Origin: Jiangella sp. DSM 45060
GTDB taxonomy: Bacteria > Actinomycetota > Actinomycetes > Jiangellales > Jiangellaceae
NCBI RefSeq assembly: GCF_900105175.1
Contig: NZ_LT629771.1
Span: 372,001-436,000, forward strand
Direction: 5' to 3'
DNA length: 64,000 bases
Numbering within the stretch: the stretch's first letter is position 1; the number at the start of each line of letters is the position of its first letter. Of the stretch, positions 7,738 through 16,206 are shown piece by piece. The position numbers were made by a program, and so were the translations under genes. The notes beneath the pieces were generated by a model. It searched no databases, was not told the DNA's origin, and saw only the letters and a program-made list of their open reading frames with translations.

Positions 7738-8649
7738 GTGACACCCCGCCGGCCCCGACGGCCGCGACGATCGCCACTGCCCTACGTGCTGCTGCTGCCG
7801 GCGCTGGCGATCCTCGTCGCCGCACTCGGCTACCCGCTGTACCGCCAGGCGGTGATGTCGTTCCAGGAGTACGGCCTGGCCCAGCAGTTCGGGCAGGCGC
7901 CCGAGTGGATTGGCCTGGACAACTACGTCACGCTGGTCACCGACTCGTACCTGTGGACGGTGATCGTCCGGTCGATCCTGTTCTGCTTCGCGAACGCCGC
8001 CATCACGATGGTGATCGGCACCGCGCTGGCGGTCCTGATGACGCTGGTCTCGCGGGGTCCGCGGCTGGTGTTGCAGATCGGCCTGCTGCTGGCGTGGGCG
8101 ATGCCGCACCTGGCGGCGCTGACGGTGTGGCAGTGGTTGTTCGACGCGCAGTACGGCGTCATCAACTGGGTGCTGGTGAACCTCGGGTTCGACCGGTTCG
8201 CCGGGCACTCGTGGCTGGTCGACCAGCTGTCGTTCTTCGTCGTCGCGACGGTGATCGTGGTCTGGATGAGCGTGCCGTTCGTCGCGTTCGCCGTCTACGC
8301 GGGCCTGACCCAGGTGCCGGACGAGCTGTACGAGGCGGCCGAGATCGACGGCGCGTCGGCGTGGGCGCGGTTCCGCACCGTCACCGTCCCGCTGGTGAAG
8401 CCGGTGCTGCTGATCGTCGCACTGCTGCAGATCATCTGGGACCTGAAGGTGTTCACCCAGATCTTCGTGTTGCAGGACGCCGGCGGCATCACCTCGCAGA
8501 CGAACCTGATCGGCACGTACATCTACCGGCTCGGGCTGGGCGAGGGCGAGTTCGGGCTGGCGGCGGCCGCGTCGTGGTTCGTGCTGCTGCTGACCGTCGT
8601 GCTGAGCCTGTACTACGTCCGGATCCTGGTCCGTGAGGAGGAGTTGTGA
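7738..8649 (+). CDS. Sugar ABC transporter permease, MalF/UgpA-type (303 aa)
   Basis: Six predicted membrane segments, beginning 'PYVLLLPALAILVAALGYPLY' and including 'FVVATVIVVWMSVPFVAFAVYAGL'. The cytoplasmic EAA loop reads 'DELYEAAEIDGASAWARFRTVTVPLVKP', the contact site for the ATPase. The open frame extends to 7576 inside the previous gene, but codon use and the basic N-terminus (TPRRPRRPRRS) favour GTG at 7738; the start is not certain. The stop overlaps the next permease start (GTGA). It forms the channel with the second permease; substrate inferred as a sugar from context. Confidence 0.88.
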   Translation: MTPRRPRRPRRSPLPYVLLLPALAILVAALGYPLYRQAVMSFQEYGLAQQFGQAPEWIGLDNYVTLVTDSYLWTVIVRSILFCFANAAITMVIGTALAVLMTLVSRGPRLVLQIGLLLAWAMPHLAALTVWQWLFDAQYGVINWVLVNLGFDRFAGHSWLVDQLSFFVVATVIVVWMSVPFVAFAVYAGLTQVPDELYEAAEIDGASAWARFRTVTVPLVKPVLLIVALLQIIWDLKVFTQIFVLQDAGGITSQTNLIGTYIYRLGLGEGEFGLAAAASWFVLLLTVVLSLYYVRILVREEEL

Positions 8650-9479
8650 GCACCCGCATCCGCACCAGGCAGCGGTCGTTCGGCGTCCTGGCCGTCGTCG
8701 TCGCGCTGCTCTGGATGTTCCCCGTCTACTGGATGCTGAACAGCTCCTTCCTGCCGTACAACCGCATCCGCTCCGCCGAGCCGTCGTTCGTGCCGCTGAA
8801 CGGGACGGTGTCGGCGTACGGCCGCGTGTTCGACAGCAACTTCTTCGACACGCTGCGGATCAGCGCGATGGTCACCGGGCTCACCGTGGTGGCGGCGCTG
8901 CTGTTCGCGTTCCTGGCGGCGCTGGCGTTGTCGCGGTTCCGGTTCAAGGGCCGGCGCAGCTTCATCCTGGCGGTGCTGATCATCCAGATGATCCCGGCGG
9001 AGGGCCTGTTCATCTCGCAGTTCAAGCTGCTGGAGGGCTGGCAGCTGCTGAACAACGTCATCGGGCTGTCGCTGCTGTACATCGCGGCGGTGGTGCCGTT
9101 CACGATCTGGATGCTGCGCGGGTTCGTCAACGGCGTGCCGCGCGATCTGGAGGAGGCGGCGCTGGTGGACGGCTGCAGCCGCCTGCAGGCCTTCTTCCGC
9201 ATCACGTTCCCACTGCTGGCGCCGGGTCTGGTGGCCAGCGGGGTGTACGCGTTCCTGCAGGCCTGGAACGAGTTCACCCTCTCCCTAGTGATCATGACGA
9301 GACCGGAGAACATGACTCTTCCACTGTGGCTGCGCACGTTCACCGAGGCGAATCGCGTCAGTGACTGGGCCGGTATCATGGCCGGATCCGTCCTCGTGGC
9401 GGTGCCGGTGATGATCTTCTTCCTGCTCGTCCAGCACCGCATGACCTCGGGTCTGGTGTCAGGGGCGGTGAAGGGCTGA
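8646..9479 (+). CDS. Sugar ABC transporter permease, MalG/UgpE-type (277 aa)
   Basis: Second channel subunit, coupled to the first by a GTGA overlap (GTG start 8646). Six membrane segments from 'GVLAVVVALLWMFPVYWMLNSSF' to 'GSVLVAVPVMIFFLLVQHRMTSGL'. The EAA loop is 'NGVPRDLEEAALVDGCSRLQAFFRITFPLLAPG'. The C-terminal 'GLVSGAVKG' is typical of MalG-like permeases. The GH3 gene starts one base after its stop codon, so all four genes form one operon. Confidence 0.92.
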   Translation: MSTRIRTRQRSFGVLAVVVALLWMFPVYWMLNSSFLPYNRIRSAEPSFVPLNGTVSAYGRVFDSNFFDTLRISAMVTGLTVVAALLFAFLAALALSRFRFKGRRSFILAVLIIQMIPAEGLFISQFKLLEGWQLLNNVIGLSLLYIAAVVPFTIWMLRGFVNGVPRDLEEAALVDGCSRLQAFFRITFPLLAPGLVASGVYAFLQAWNEFTLSLVIMTRPENMTLPLWLRTFTEANRVSDWAGIMAGSVLVAVPVMIFFLLVQHRMTSGLVSGAVKG

Positions 9480-9480
9480 C

Positions 9481-10962
9481 ATGAACGCCAGTGACCTGCG
9501 AGGCCTCGCCCTCGCCACGCTGTTCCCCGGCTTCCACGGCGCCCACGACGTCCCGCCGTGGCTGGCCGCCATGGCGGCCGAAGGGCTCGGCGGCGTCGTG
9601 CTGTTCGGCCGCAACGTCGACCCCGACCGCGGCGACGCCGGCGTGGCCGCGCTGACCGGCGCGCTGCACGCGATCAACCCCGACCTCATGGTCGCCATCG
9701 ACGAGGAGGGCGGCGACGTCACCCGGCTCGACGTCGCGGCCGGGTCGATGCTGCCCGGCAACGCGGCGCTCGGCGCGCTGGACGACCCCGAGGCGACGGA
9801 GCGGGTGGCGGCCGAGGTGGCCGCCCGGCTGCGCGCCTGCGGCGTCGACCTCAACCTCGCGCCGGTCGCCGACGTCGACTCCAACCCGCTCAACCCGGTC
9901 ATCGGGGTGCGCTCGTTCGGCTTCGACCCCGACCTCGTCGCGCGTCACGTCGCCGCGTACATCGCGGGGCAGCAGGCGCAGGGCATCGCCGCCACGGCCA
10001 AGCACTTCCCGGGCCACGGCGGCACCAGCGAGGACAGCCACCTGGTGGTGCCGTCCATCGACGACCCCCTGGACGTCATCCAGACCCGCGATCTGCCGCC
10101 GTTCCGCGCGGCGGTGAAGGCCGACGTCAAGATCGTCATGACGGCGCACATCCGCTATCCCGCGCTCGACGGCGACCGTCCGGCCACGCTGTCGCGGCCG
10201 GTCATCACCGGCATGCTCCGCGACGACCTGGGCTACGACGGCCTGGTGATGACCGACGGCATGGACATGCACGCCATCAGCCAGACCGTCGGGCACGCCG
10301 AGGGCGCGGTGCTGGCGCTGCTGGCCGGCGTCGACGCGCTGTGCGTCGGCGGCGAGACCGTCGGCCCCGAGACCGTCGAGGCGATGGTGGCCGCGCTGAT
10401 CGACGCCGTACGCACCGGGCGGCTGCCGGAGGAGCGGCTGGCCGAGGCGGCCGGACGGGTCCAGGCGCTGCGCGGCTGGGTGCTCGACGCGGCGTCGTCG
10501 CCGGTGCTGTACGGGTCGGCGGCCGACGCCGCGCGGCGCGCCGTCACCGTCCACGGCGACGTCACGCTCACCGCACCGCCGCTGGTGATCGAGCTCGACG
10601 ACGACCCGTCCATGGCCGCGGGTCCGATCCCGTGGGGCGTCGGCCGTCATCTGGTCGACCGCCTGCCGGGCACCGTCCTGGCCCGGGTCACGGCGTCGAC
10701 GGCCGACCTCTCCGCGGTGCTCGCGGCGCTGCCGTCGCGGCGGCTGGTGGTCGGCGTGCGAGGGGTGCGACGGCGTCCGTGGCAGGTCGCGGCGGTGCAG
10801 GCCGCCCGCGCCGCCCGGCCCGACCTCATCGTCGTCGACCACGACGTCAATCCGCTGCCGGAGGTCCTCGGCGAGCACTACCTGCTCACGCACGGCGCCG
10901 CCCGCGTCACGGCCGAGGCCGCGGCGGAACGGCTCGCGGCCGCGCTCACCCCGTCGGGGTAG
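9481..10962 (+). CDS. Glycoside hydrolase family 3, NagZ-like beta-N-acetylhexosaminidase (493 aa)
   Basis: Seen: the NagZ-type signature KHFPGHG at residues 174-180 followed by TSEDSH (Asp185/His187, the general acid/base pair of bacterial GH3 beta-N-acetylglucosaminidases), and the nucleophile Asp259 in VMTDGMDM. There is no signal peptide, so it is cytoplasmic. The C-terminal ~150 residues form a divergent extra domain. Known: GH3 enzymes with the Asp-His dyad cleave terminal beta-N-acetylglucosamine. Inference: it hydrolyses imported N-acetylglucosamine-containing oligosaccharides (chitin- or wall-derived), which makes the ROK/ABC operon an amino-sugar uptake module. Confidence 0.9.
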   Translation: MNASDLRGLALATLFPGFHGAHDVPPWLAAMAAEGLGGVVLFGRNVDPDRGDAGVAALTGALHAINPDLMVAIDEEGGDVTRLDVAAGSMLPGNAALGALDDPEATERVAAEVAARLRACGVDLNLAPVADVDSNPLNPVIGVRSFGFDPDLVARHVAAYIAGQQAQGIAATAKHFPGHGGTSEDSHLVVPSIDDPLDVIQTRDLPPFRAAVKADVKIVMTAHIRYPALDGDRPATLSRPVITGMLRDDLGYDGLVMTDGMDMHAISQTVGHAEGAVLALLAGVDALCVGGETVGPETVEAMVAALIDAVRTGRLPEERLAEAAGRVQALRGWVLDAASSPVLYGSAADAARRAVTVHGDVTLTAPPLVIELDDDPSMAAGPIPWGVGRHLVDRLPGTVLARVTASTADLSAVLAALPSRRLVVGVRGVRRRPWQVAAVQAARAARPDLIVVDHDVNPLPEVLGEHYLLTHGAARVTAEAAAERLAAALTPSG

Positions 10963-11028
10963 CGGCGGCCCACCCGACCCCTCCTACGGGGGAGGCCGGG
11001 CCGGACCCGGACCGGAAGCATCGTCGGC

Positions 11029-11946
11029 ATGACGACTGTGCGCACCCGGTCCGGCCCGGCCCGGCCTCGTCAGCTGGCCGGCGACGTCCTCGCGATCGGC
11101 CGGCCGTGGTTCTGGTTCGTCTCGCTGCTGCCGTACTACCTGGGCGTCGTGCTGGCGACCGAGCGGCTCGTGCCGCCGGTGGAGGACTGGCCGGTGCTGG
11201 CGCTCGGCGCGGTGGTGATCGGCCCCTTGGTGTGGATCTCGGTGCTGGCCGTCAACGACGCGCACGACCTGCGCGGCGACCGTCTGAACCCGCGCAAGGC
11301 CGGGTCGCCGCTGGTCGGCGGCCGGTTGACGCCGGCGGCGGCGCAGCTGATCGCGTTGGTGGCCGGGCTGCTGGCGGTGGCCGCGGCGCTGTTCGCGGGG
11401 CCGTTGTTCGCGCTGGGGACTGCCGTCGTGCTGCTGGTCGGCTGGGCCTACAGCGCACCGCCGCTGCGGCTCAAGGCCCGCCCCGGCTTCGACGTCGCCG
11501 TCAACGCGCTGGCCATCGGCGCCGCCGGGCAGCTGGCCGGGTGGTCGCTGCTGCGGCCGCTGACGGAGTTCCCGTGGCCGATGGCGGTGCTCGGGACGCT
11601 GGTCGGCGCCGCCCTGTACGTCCCGACGACCCTGGCCGACCTGGAGGCCGACCGGACCAGCGGCTACACCACGCTGGCCGTGCGGCTCGGCCCGCGGCGG
11701 GCGTACCTGCTGGGGCTCGGGCTGTGGCTGGCGGCCGGGCTGCTGTCGCTGGCGATGTCGGCGGCGGACATGGTGATCCCGCGGTCGATGCTGCCGATGG
11801 AGATCGTGCTGGTGCCGCTGCTGGTGCTGGCCTACCGGCGCCTCGTCCGGGCCGAGCGGACCTTCCGCGGCATCATCGCCGTCGCCGTCCTCTTCCTGGT
11901 GCCGAGCCTGACCTTCGTGCTCACCTTCACCGGCACCCTCCCTTGA
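11029..11946 (+). CDS. UbiA-family prenyltransferase (305 aa)
   Basis: Integral membrane aromatic/polyprenyl transferase. Seen: first Asp-rich motif NDAHDLRGD (from residue ~76) with the following 'RLNPRKAGSPLVGGRLTP', second motif 'DLEADRTSGYTTLAVRLG', and 'WAYSAPPLRLKARPG'; about eight hydrophobic helices. These are the Mg/diphosphate-binding motifs of the MenA/chlorophyll-synthase/UbiA family. The acceptor is unknown: it could be a naphthoate or another lipid precursor. The C-terminus overlaps a convergent minus-strand gene by ~115 bp. It is probably transcribed alone from the 66-bp gap after the GH3 gene. Confidence 0.88.
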   Translation: MTTVRTRSGPARPRQLAGDVLAIGRPWFWFVSLLPYYLGVVLATERLVPPVEDWPVLALGAVVIGPLVWISVLAVNDAHDLRGDRLNPRKAGSPLVGGRLTPAAAQLIALVAGLLAVAAALFAGPLFALGTAVVLLVGWAYSAPPLRLKARPGFDVAVNALAIGAAGQLAGWSLLRPLTEFPWPMAVLGTLVGAALYVPTTLADLEADRTSGYTTLAVRLGPRRAYLLGLGLWLAAGLLSLAMSAADMVIPRSMLPMEIVLVPLLVLAYRRLVRAERTFRGIIAVAVLFLVPSLTFVLTFTGTLP

Positions 11947-12890
11947 TGATCATGGGGGCGGACGCGGCAGGACGGGCCGCACGCGCGTGGTGTTCCCCTC
12001 CAGCCGCGGGCTCGCAGGACTCGGACGTGTTCGGCGGCGACGCCGCAGGGGTCGCCGAAGACGTCGGCGTGGCCGTATCGGAGGGTGGCGTGGCCGTCGA
12101 CGGTGGCGCGGTTGTCGCGGTGCCGGTCGCGGAAGCGGCCTTCGCCGGTGTGTCCGACGCGTCCGTCCAGTTCGACCCGGAGCCGGAAGTCGTCGTAGTC
12201 GACGTCGATCCAGATGACGCGGCTGCCGGCGAGGCGGTGTTGGCGGCAGCCGGTGGGCAGGCCGTGCGCGCGTTCGACGCGGCGCAGGTGGCGCAGCTCG
12301 AGCGGTGACTGGGCGCCGGACGCGACGTCGGCGAGCATGGCTTCGGTCATGGGTCGCCAGCGGATCTTCTTGCGCCGTCCCAACGCGTCGGCCAGCCGTT
12401 CCGGCGTGGTCAGACGACGTTGGCAGGCCGCCGTCACCCAGCCCTCCGCCTCGCGCGGATGCGATGCGACGTCGACGAGGTCGAGGACGGTGTCGTCGAG
12501 TCGGGTCCGGGGCGGGTTCTTCGACGGGTGCCGGGTGTGTGGCAGCCGGTGCGCGTAGTGGACGCGCACGCCGTCGATCTTGGTGCGGACGTGCCGTTCG
12601 ACGGGCGCGGTGACGTGGACGACCGGTCCGGGGTCGTCGCAGAGGCCGTCGAGGTGGGCGGCGGTGCGATGGCTGGCCACGGAACCCGCGCCGACGCGCA
12701 GGATCGCCGCCCACACCTGCGCCTCGTACGGCAGCGGACCGGTGAACGTCGCGAATGTGTGCGCGTGGACGCGCTGCCAGCGGCCCGACTCCACGAGCCA
12801 CCGCAACCGCGCGGCCGTCAGCCCGGCGGCCAGCGCCTGCGCACGGCTGATCACGCCCCGCTGCCGCGCCAGAACGTCGTCGAGATCCAC
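11832..12890 (-). CDS. AbiEi N-terminal / DUF559-like endonuclease-fold protein (352 aa)
   Basis: N-terminus 'VISRAQALAAGLTAARLRWLVESGRWQRVHAHTFA' is the winged helix of AbiEi-type antitoxins. The C-terminal half 'IWIDVDYDDFRLRVELDGRVGHTGEGRFRDRHRDN' is DUF559/Vsr-like (PD-(D/E)XK superfamily), with the ELDG...R..D..RDN pattern kept. GTG start at 12890. Such singletons are common in actinobacteria and their role is unproven (type IV toxin-antitoxin relative or nuclease). The last ~40 residues are read antisense to the UbiA gene and look unlike the family, so the original stop near 11950 may be lost. Flanked by copies of TTGATGATCATGGGG (11943 and 12995). Confidence 0.75.
   Translation of the reverse strand: MDLDDVLARQRGVISRAQALAAGLTAARLRWLVESGRWQRVHAHTFATFTGPLPYEAQVWAAILRVGAGSVASHRTAAHLDGLCDDPGPVVHVTAPVERHVRTKIDGVRVHYAHRLPHTRHPSKNPPRTRLDDTVLDLVDVASHPREAEGWVTAACQRRLTTPERLADALGRRKKIRWRPMTEAMLADVASGAQSPLELRHLRRVERAHGLPTGCRQHRLAGSRVIWIDVDYDDFRLRVELDGRVGHTGEGRFRDRHRDNRATVDGHATLRYGHADVFGDPCGVAAEHVRVLRARGWRGTPRACGPSCRVRPHDHQGRVPVKVSTKVRLGTRKRTATAMMPRKVRSARTRRR
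11943..11957 (+). repeat. Short direct repeat flanking the AbiEi-like gene (left copy)
   Basis: TTGATGATCATGGGG here is repeated exactly at 12995-13009 on the other side of the AbiEi/DUF559 gene; the right copy forms one arm of a hairpin. It overlaps the UbiA stop codon. Confidence 0.6.
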
Positions 12891-12954
12891 GTCCGCCAGC
12901 CTGCGTGAACCCGTCCCGCCGCGCCAGCCCCAGTTGGTCGCCTGTGGATGCCCG

Positions 12955-13004
12955 TGATCATCAACCTTCTGCGTCGTCAGAACAGCTCAGAAGGTTGATG
13001 ATCA
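12955..13004 (-). terminator. Hairpin with 16-bp perfect stem between two minus-strand genes
   Basis: TGATCATCAACCTTCT (12955-12970) pairs perfectly with AGAAGGTTGATGATCA (12989-13004) around an 18-base loop. It overlaps the stop codon of the upstream minus-strand dehydrogenase gene and precedes the AbiEi-like gene, so it most likely terminates the dehydrogenase transcript. It is AT-rich compared with its surroundings. Confidence 0.7.
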
Positions 13005-13880
13005 TGGGGCGGAGCGGCCGGAGAGCTGCTCGACCTGCAGGAGCAGGGCGCTGTGGTCGAGGTCGCCGTGGCCCTGGGCGCGCAGCGCGGCCATCAGCGT
13101 CGCCGCGAGGGAGCCGGCCGGGATGGCGACGCCGGCGTCGCGGGCGGCGGCGGTGACGATGCCGAGGTCCTTGTGGTGCAGGTCGACCCGGAAGCCGGGG
13201 GTGAACTCGTGCGCCAGCATGGCCGTCGCCTTGCGGTCGAGGACGGCGCTGCCGGCCAGCCCGCCGGCCAGCACCTCGACGGCGCGGGACCGGTCGACGC
13301 CGTGGGCGTCGAGGAAGACGAGGGCCTCGGCGACCAGCTGCAGCGTGCCGGCGACGATCAGCTGGTTGGCCGCCTTGACGGTCTGGCCGGCGCCGGGCGG
13401 TCCGACGTGGACGACGGTGCGTCCGAGCGCGTCGAACACCGGCCGGGCCGCCTCGAACGCCGCGGCGTCGCCGCCCACCATGATCGACAGCGTCGCGTCG
13501 ACGGCGCCCTGCTCGCCGCCGCTGACCGGGGCGTCCAGCACCCGTATGCCGCGCTCGTCGCCGGCCGTGGCCAGCGACCGGGCGACGTCCGGGCGGATCG
13601 TGCTCATGTCGACGACGACGGCGCCGGGCGCGAGCACGTCGAGCACGCCGTCCAGCAGGACGGCCTCGACGTCGGGGGAGTCGGGCAGCACGGTGATGAC
13701 GACGTCGGCGCCCTCGGCCGCCTCGGCCGCCGACGCCGCGCCTCGCCCGCCCGCGGCGACGAGCCGCTCGACCTTCGCCGGGCTGCGGTTGAACCCGGTG
13801 ACGTCGAACCCGGCCCGCACCAGGTTGGCCGCCATCGGCCCGCCCATGACGCCGAGTCCGATGAAGCCGATCGCCGTCAT
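13002..13880 (-). CDS. NAD-binding beta-hydroxyacid dehydrogenase (GarR/HIBADH family, 292 aa)
   Basis: Seen: Rossmann motif FIGLGVMGGPMAANL at residues ~5-19, NRSP at the cofactor-selective position (NADP-like), 'VDMSTIRPDVARSLA', the substrate loop 'DAPVSGGEQGAVDATLSIMVGG', and catalytic Lys in 'GQTVKAANQLIV'. Length matches 2-hydroxy-3-oxopropionate (tartronate semialdehyde) reductase and 3-hydroxyisobutyrate dehydrogenase. It is coupled by ATGA to a hydroxypyruvate-isomerase-like gene. Known: Hyi plus GarR/GlxR make the glyoxylate/tartronate-semialdehyde branch, which supports tartronate semialdehyde reductase (glxR-like) here. Start ATG 13880. Confidence 0.88.
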   Translation of the reverse strand: MTAIGFIGLGVMGGPMAANLVRAGFDVTGFNRSPAKVERLVAAGGRGAASAAEAAEGADVVITVLPDSPDVEAVLLDGVLDVLAPGAVVVDMSTIRPDVARSLATAGDERGIRVLDAPVSGGEQGAVDATLSIMVGGDAAAFEAARPVFDALGRTVVHVGPPGAGQTVKAANQLIVAGTLQLVAEALVFLDAHGVDRSRAVEVLAGGLAGSAVLDRKATAMLAHEFTPGFRVDLHHKDLGIVTAAARDAGVAIPAGSLAATLMAALRAQGHGDLDHSALLLQVEQLSGRSAP

Positions 13881-14663
13881 CGCCAGCTCCCTTCCGTGCG
13901 CCACGCGAACGGGTCCGCGTCGTCGCTCACGTGTTCCAGTGCCATCCATCCGTCGTAGCCGCCGTCGACGAGGTCGTCGACCCAGGCCCGCAGCGGCAGC
14001 GTCCCGGTGCCGGGCGCGCCCCGTCCGGGCGCGTCGGCGAGCTGGACGTGCGCGATGCGGCCGCGGAATCGCTCGATCGCCGCCGCGACGTCGTCGCCGT
14101 TGACGGACAGGTGGTAGACGTCGAGCAGCAGGCCGACGTCGGGCGCGCCCACACGGTCGGCGACGGCCACTGCCTGCGCCGCCGTGTGCAGCGGGTAGGC
14201 GTCGATGCCGCTGACCGGCTCGATCAGCACGGTCCCGGGCAGCTCGGCGGCCGCGACGGAGAGGTTGCGATGGGCGACGGCGTCCTGCTCGGCGGGGTCG
14301 TGGCCGGGCAGCCGGTTGCCGTACAGCGCGTTGAAGTTGCGGCAGCCCAGCTCGGCGCCGATGTACGCCGCCACCCGCACGCTGGCCAGCAGCTCGTCCT
14401 CGCGGCCGGGCCACGACACGACGCCGCGCTCGCCGGCCGGCAGGTCGCCGGCGAACAGGTTGAGCCCGGCCAGCGCCAGCCCGGACGCGCGGACCGCGTC
14501 GACGAACGCCTCGACCTCGGCGTCGCCGGGCGTCGCGGTGGGGAACGGCCACCAGAACTCGGCCGCCTCGAACCCGGCCGCGCGGACCGCGTCGAGCCGC
14601 TCGCGCAGCGGGCAGGTGGGTCAGCAGGATCGAGCAGTTGACGGCGAATCGCGGCTCAGGCAT
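13877..14663 (-). pseudogene. Hydroxypyruvate isomerase-like gene with a frameshift near codon 19
   Basis: The N-terminus from ATG 14663 reads MPEPRFAVNCSILLTHLP, a good Hyi start, then continues out of frame. Removing one G near 14609-14612 restores 'LRERLDAVRAAGFEAAEFWWPFP' and a single frame to 13877. The restored protein is ~260 residues, usual for Hyi, with TIM-barrel markers 'NFNALYGNR', 'LIEPVS', 'LLLDVYHLSVNGDD' and 'HVQLADAPGR'. It is either a recent inactivating indel or a sequencing error. The downstream dehydrogenase is translationally coupled to it, so loss could affect both. A shorter product from GTG 14419 would lack the first barrel strands. Confidence 0.7.
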
Positions 14664-14793
14664 CGGCGCCACTGTAGCCGTCGTCGAGGTGCCGGGCAGA
14701 CCATGTCCACGCTCGGCGCAGCGGACGGATCGCCGCTGGTGGCGGGCGGCCCGTAGGCTCCCGCCGTCGCCGAACACCACCAGGGAGCCCGTC

Positions 14794-16206
14794 GTGAACC
14801 GCGCCACCCGGCTGGCCGCAGCGCTCGCCGTCCTCGTCACTTCCGTGATCCTGTCCGGCTCGCCCGCTGCCGGTGCCGAGCTGCCCGACTACGCCGTCGA
14901 GCCGCTGCCGCGAATCGCCGCCGGCCCGGACCGGACGCTGGTGAACGCCGAGACGGGTGAGCAGTTCCGCCCGCGCGGTTTCAACTACGTGCGCCTGACG
15001 CCGATGCCGTCGAAGCCGGCCGCCCCTTACCACTCGACGTTCGAGCCGGGGCTGTACGACGCCGCCCGTGCGGAGACCGCGTTGCGTGACAACTGGCTGC
15101 GTGGTTACAACACCGTCCGGGTGTTCATCGACCCGGGCAACGGGCAGGACAACGCGATCGGCCGGCCGCACGGGCTGGGCCGCGGCAACGCCGACCTGAG
15201 CCCGGCCGACGCCGCCTACCTCGACAACGTCGCCGACTTCGTCCGCCTCGCAGCGGCCTACGGCATCTACGTGCTGCCGTCGCTGGACGTGTTCCCGCAG
15301 AACGGCTACTACCGCGACATCATCGTGAACAGCCCGCACCCGGTGAACGTCGAAGGCCGGAACAGGTCGTTCATGTACGAGGGGTACATCCGGGCGAAGG
15401 AGGAGTACCTCCGCGTCTTCACCCAGGAGATGAAGGACCGTCTCGGCACCTTCATGAGCACGTTCCTCGCTCTGCAGTTGGACAACGAGGCCTATCTCAC
15501 GTCCGCCGAGGCGCCGTTCCACCGGTTCAGCGGGACGGTGACCGTGGCCGGTCGCAGTTACGACATGGCCGTGCCGGCGCAGCGGCAGGCCGCCGCCGAC
15601 AACGCCTTCATCGCCTACGCCGATCGCGGCGTGGCCGCTGTCAAGGCCGTCGACCCGGAGCTCATGGTCACCATGGGCGCGTTCACCAACCTGGCGGTCG
15701 GCAAGTCGTTCGACGGGCTGTCCGGCCGGTGTGGTGCGGTGGCGTGCGCGGACCCTCGGTACCCGGTGCGCGTCTCGACCGTCACCCGCGAGTCCGACCT
15801 CGACTTCTTCGACATCCACACCTACCTCGCCACCGGCCGCACGCTGGCGGCGTCGTTGGGTTCGATGGAGTGGTCGCAGGTCGTCGGGCCGGTGATCAAC
15901 GGCGAGTTCGGCACCCAGCGGCAGTGGTTCGGCAGCATCGACGCCGCCCGGCACGCGCTGGTGATGCACCAGTTGGGCAGCTGCGACTTCGGCATCAGCG
16001 GCTGGCTGTACTGGACCTGGGACACGACGGAGGACGCGACGCAGCGGACGTTCTTCAACGCGGTGGAGTCGGGCGGGGTGCTGGCCACGGCGTTGTCGCC
16101 GAAGGAGCGGCCCGATCCGTGCAGGTACCTCTCCGGTCGCGTCCCCGCGCCGCTCGTGCCGCCGTCGCCGCGGGGTCAGGCCGCGACGGACGCCGGCGCC
16201 TCCTGA
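14794..16206 (+). CDS. Secreted glycoside hydrolase, GH5/clan GH-A-like (470 aa)
   Basis: Start GTG 14794 with a CAGGGAG Shine-Dalgarno; Sec signal peptide 'RLAAALAVLVTSVILSGSPAAGAE'. The barrel has 'FRPRGFNYVRLTP', 'GYNTVRVFIDPG', and a candidate acid/base Glu232 in LQLDNEAYLTS (cf. the family NEP motif) with a candidate nucleophile Glu371 in NGEFGTQ. Known: GH5-type enzymes use two Glu on strands 4 and 7, here ~139 residues apart. The substrate is unknown (beta-glucan or mannan are usual). The last 31 bp overlap the convergent ABC exporter gene. No carbohydrate-binding module is seen. Confidence 0.75.
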   Translation: MNRATRLAAALAVLVTSVILSGSPAAGAELPDYAVEPLPRIAAGPDRTLVNAETGEQFRPRGFNYVRLTPMPSKPAAPYHSTFEPGLYDAARAETALRDNWLRGYNTVRVFIDPGNGQDNAIGRPHGLGRGNADLSPADAAYLDNVADFVRLAAAYGIYVLPSLDVFPQNGYYRDIIVNSPHPVNVEGRNRSFMYEGYIRAKEEYLRVFTQEMKDRLGTFMSTFLALQLDNEAYLTSAEAPFHRFSGTVTVAGRSYDMAVPAQRQAAADNAFIAYADRGVAAVKAVDPELMVTMGAFTNLAVGKSFDGLSGRCGAVACADPRYPVRVSTVTRESDLDFFDIHTYLATGRTLAASLGSMEWSQVVGPVINGEFGTQRQWFGSIDAARHALVMHQLGSCDFGISGWLYWTWDTTEDATQRTFFNAVESGGVLATALSPKERPDPCRYLSGRVPAPLVPPSPRGQAATDAGAS

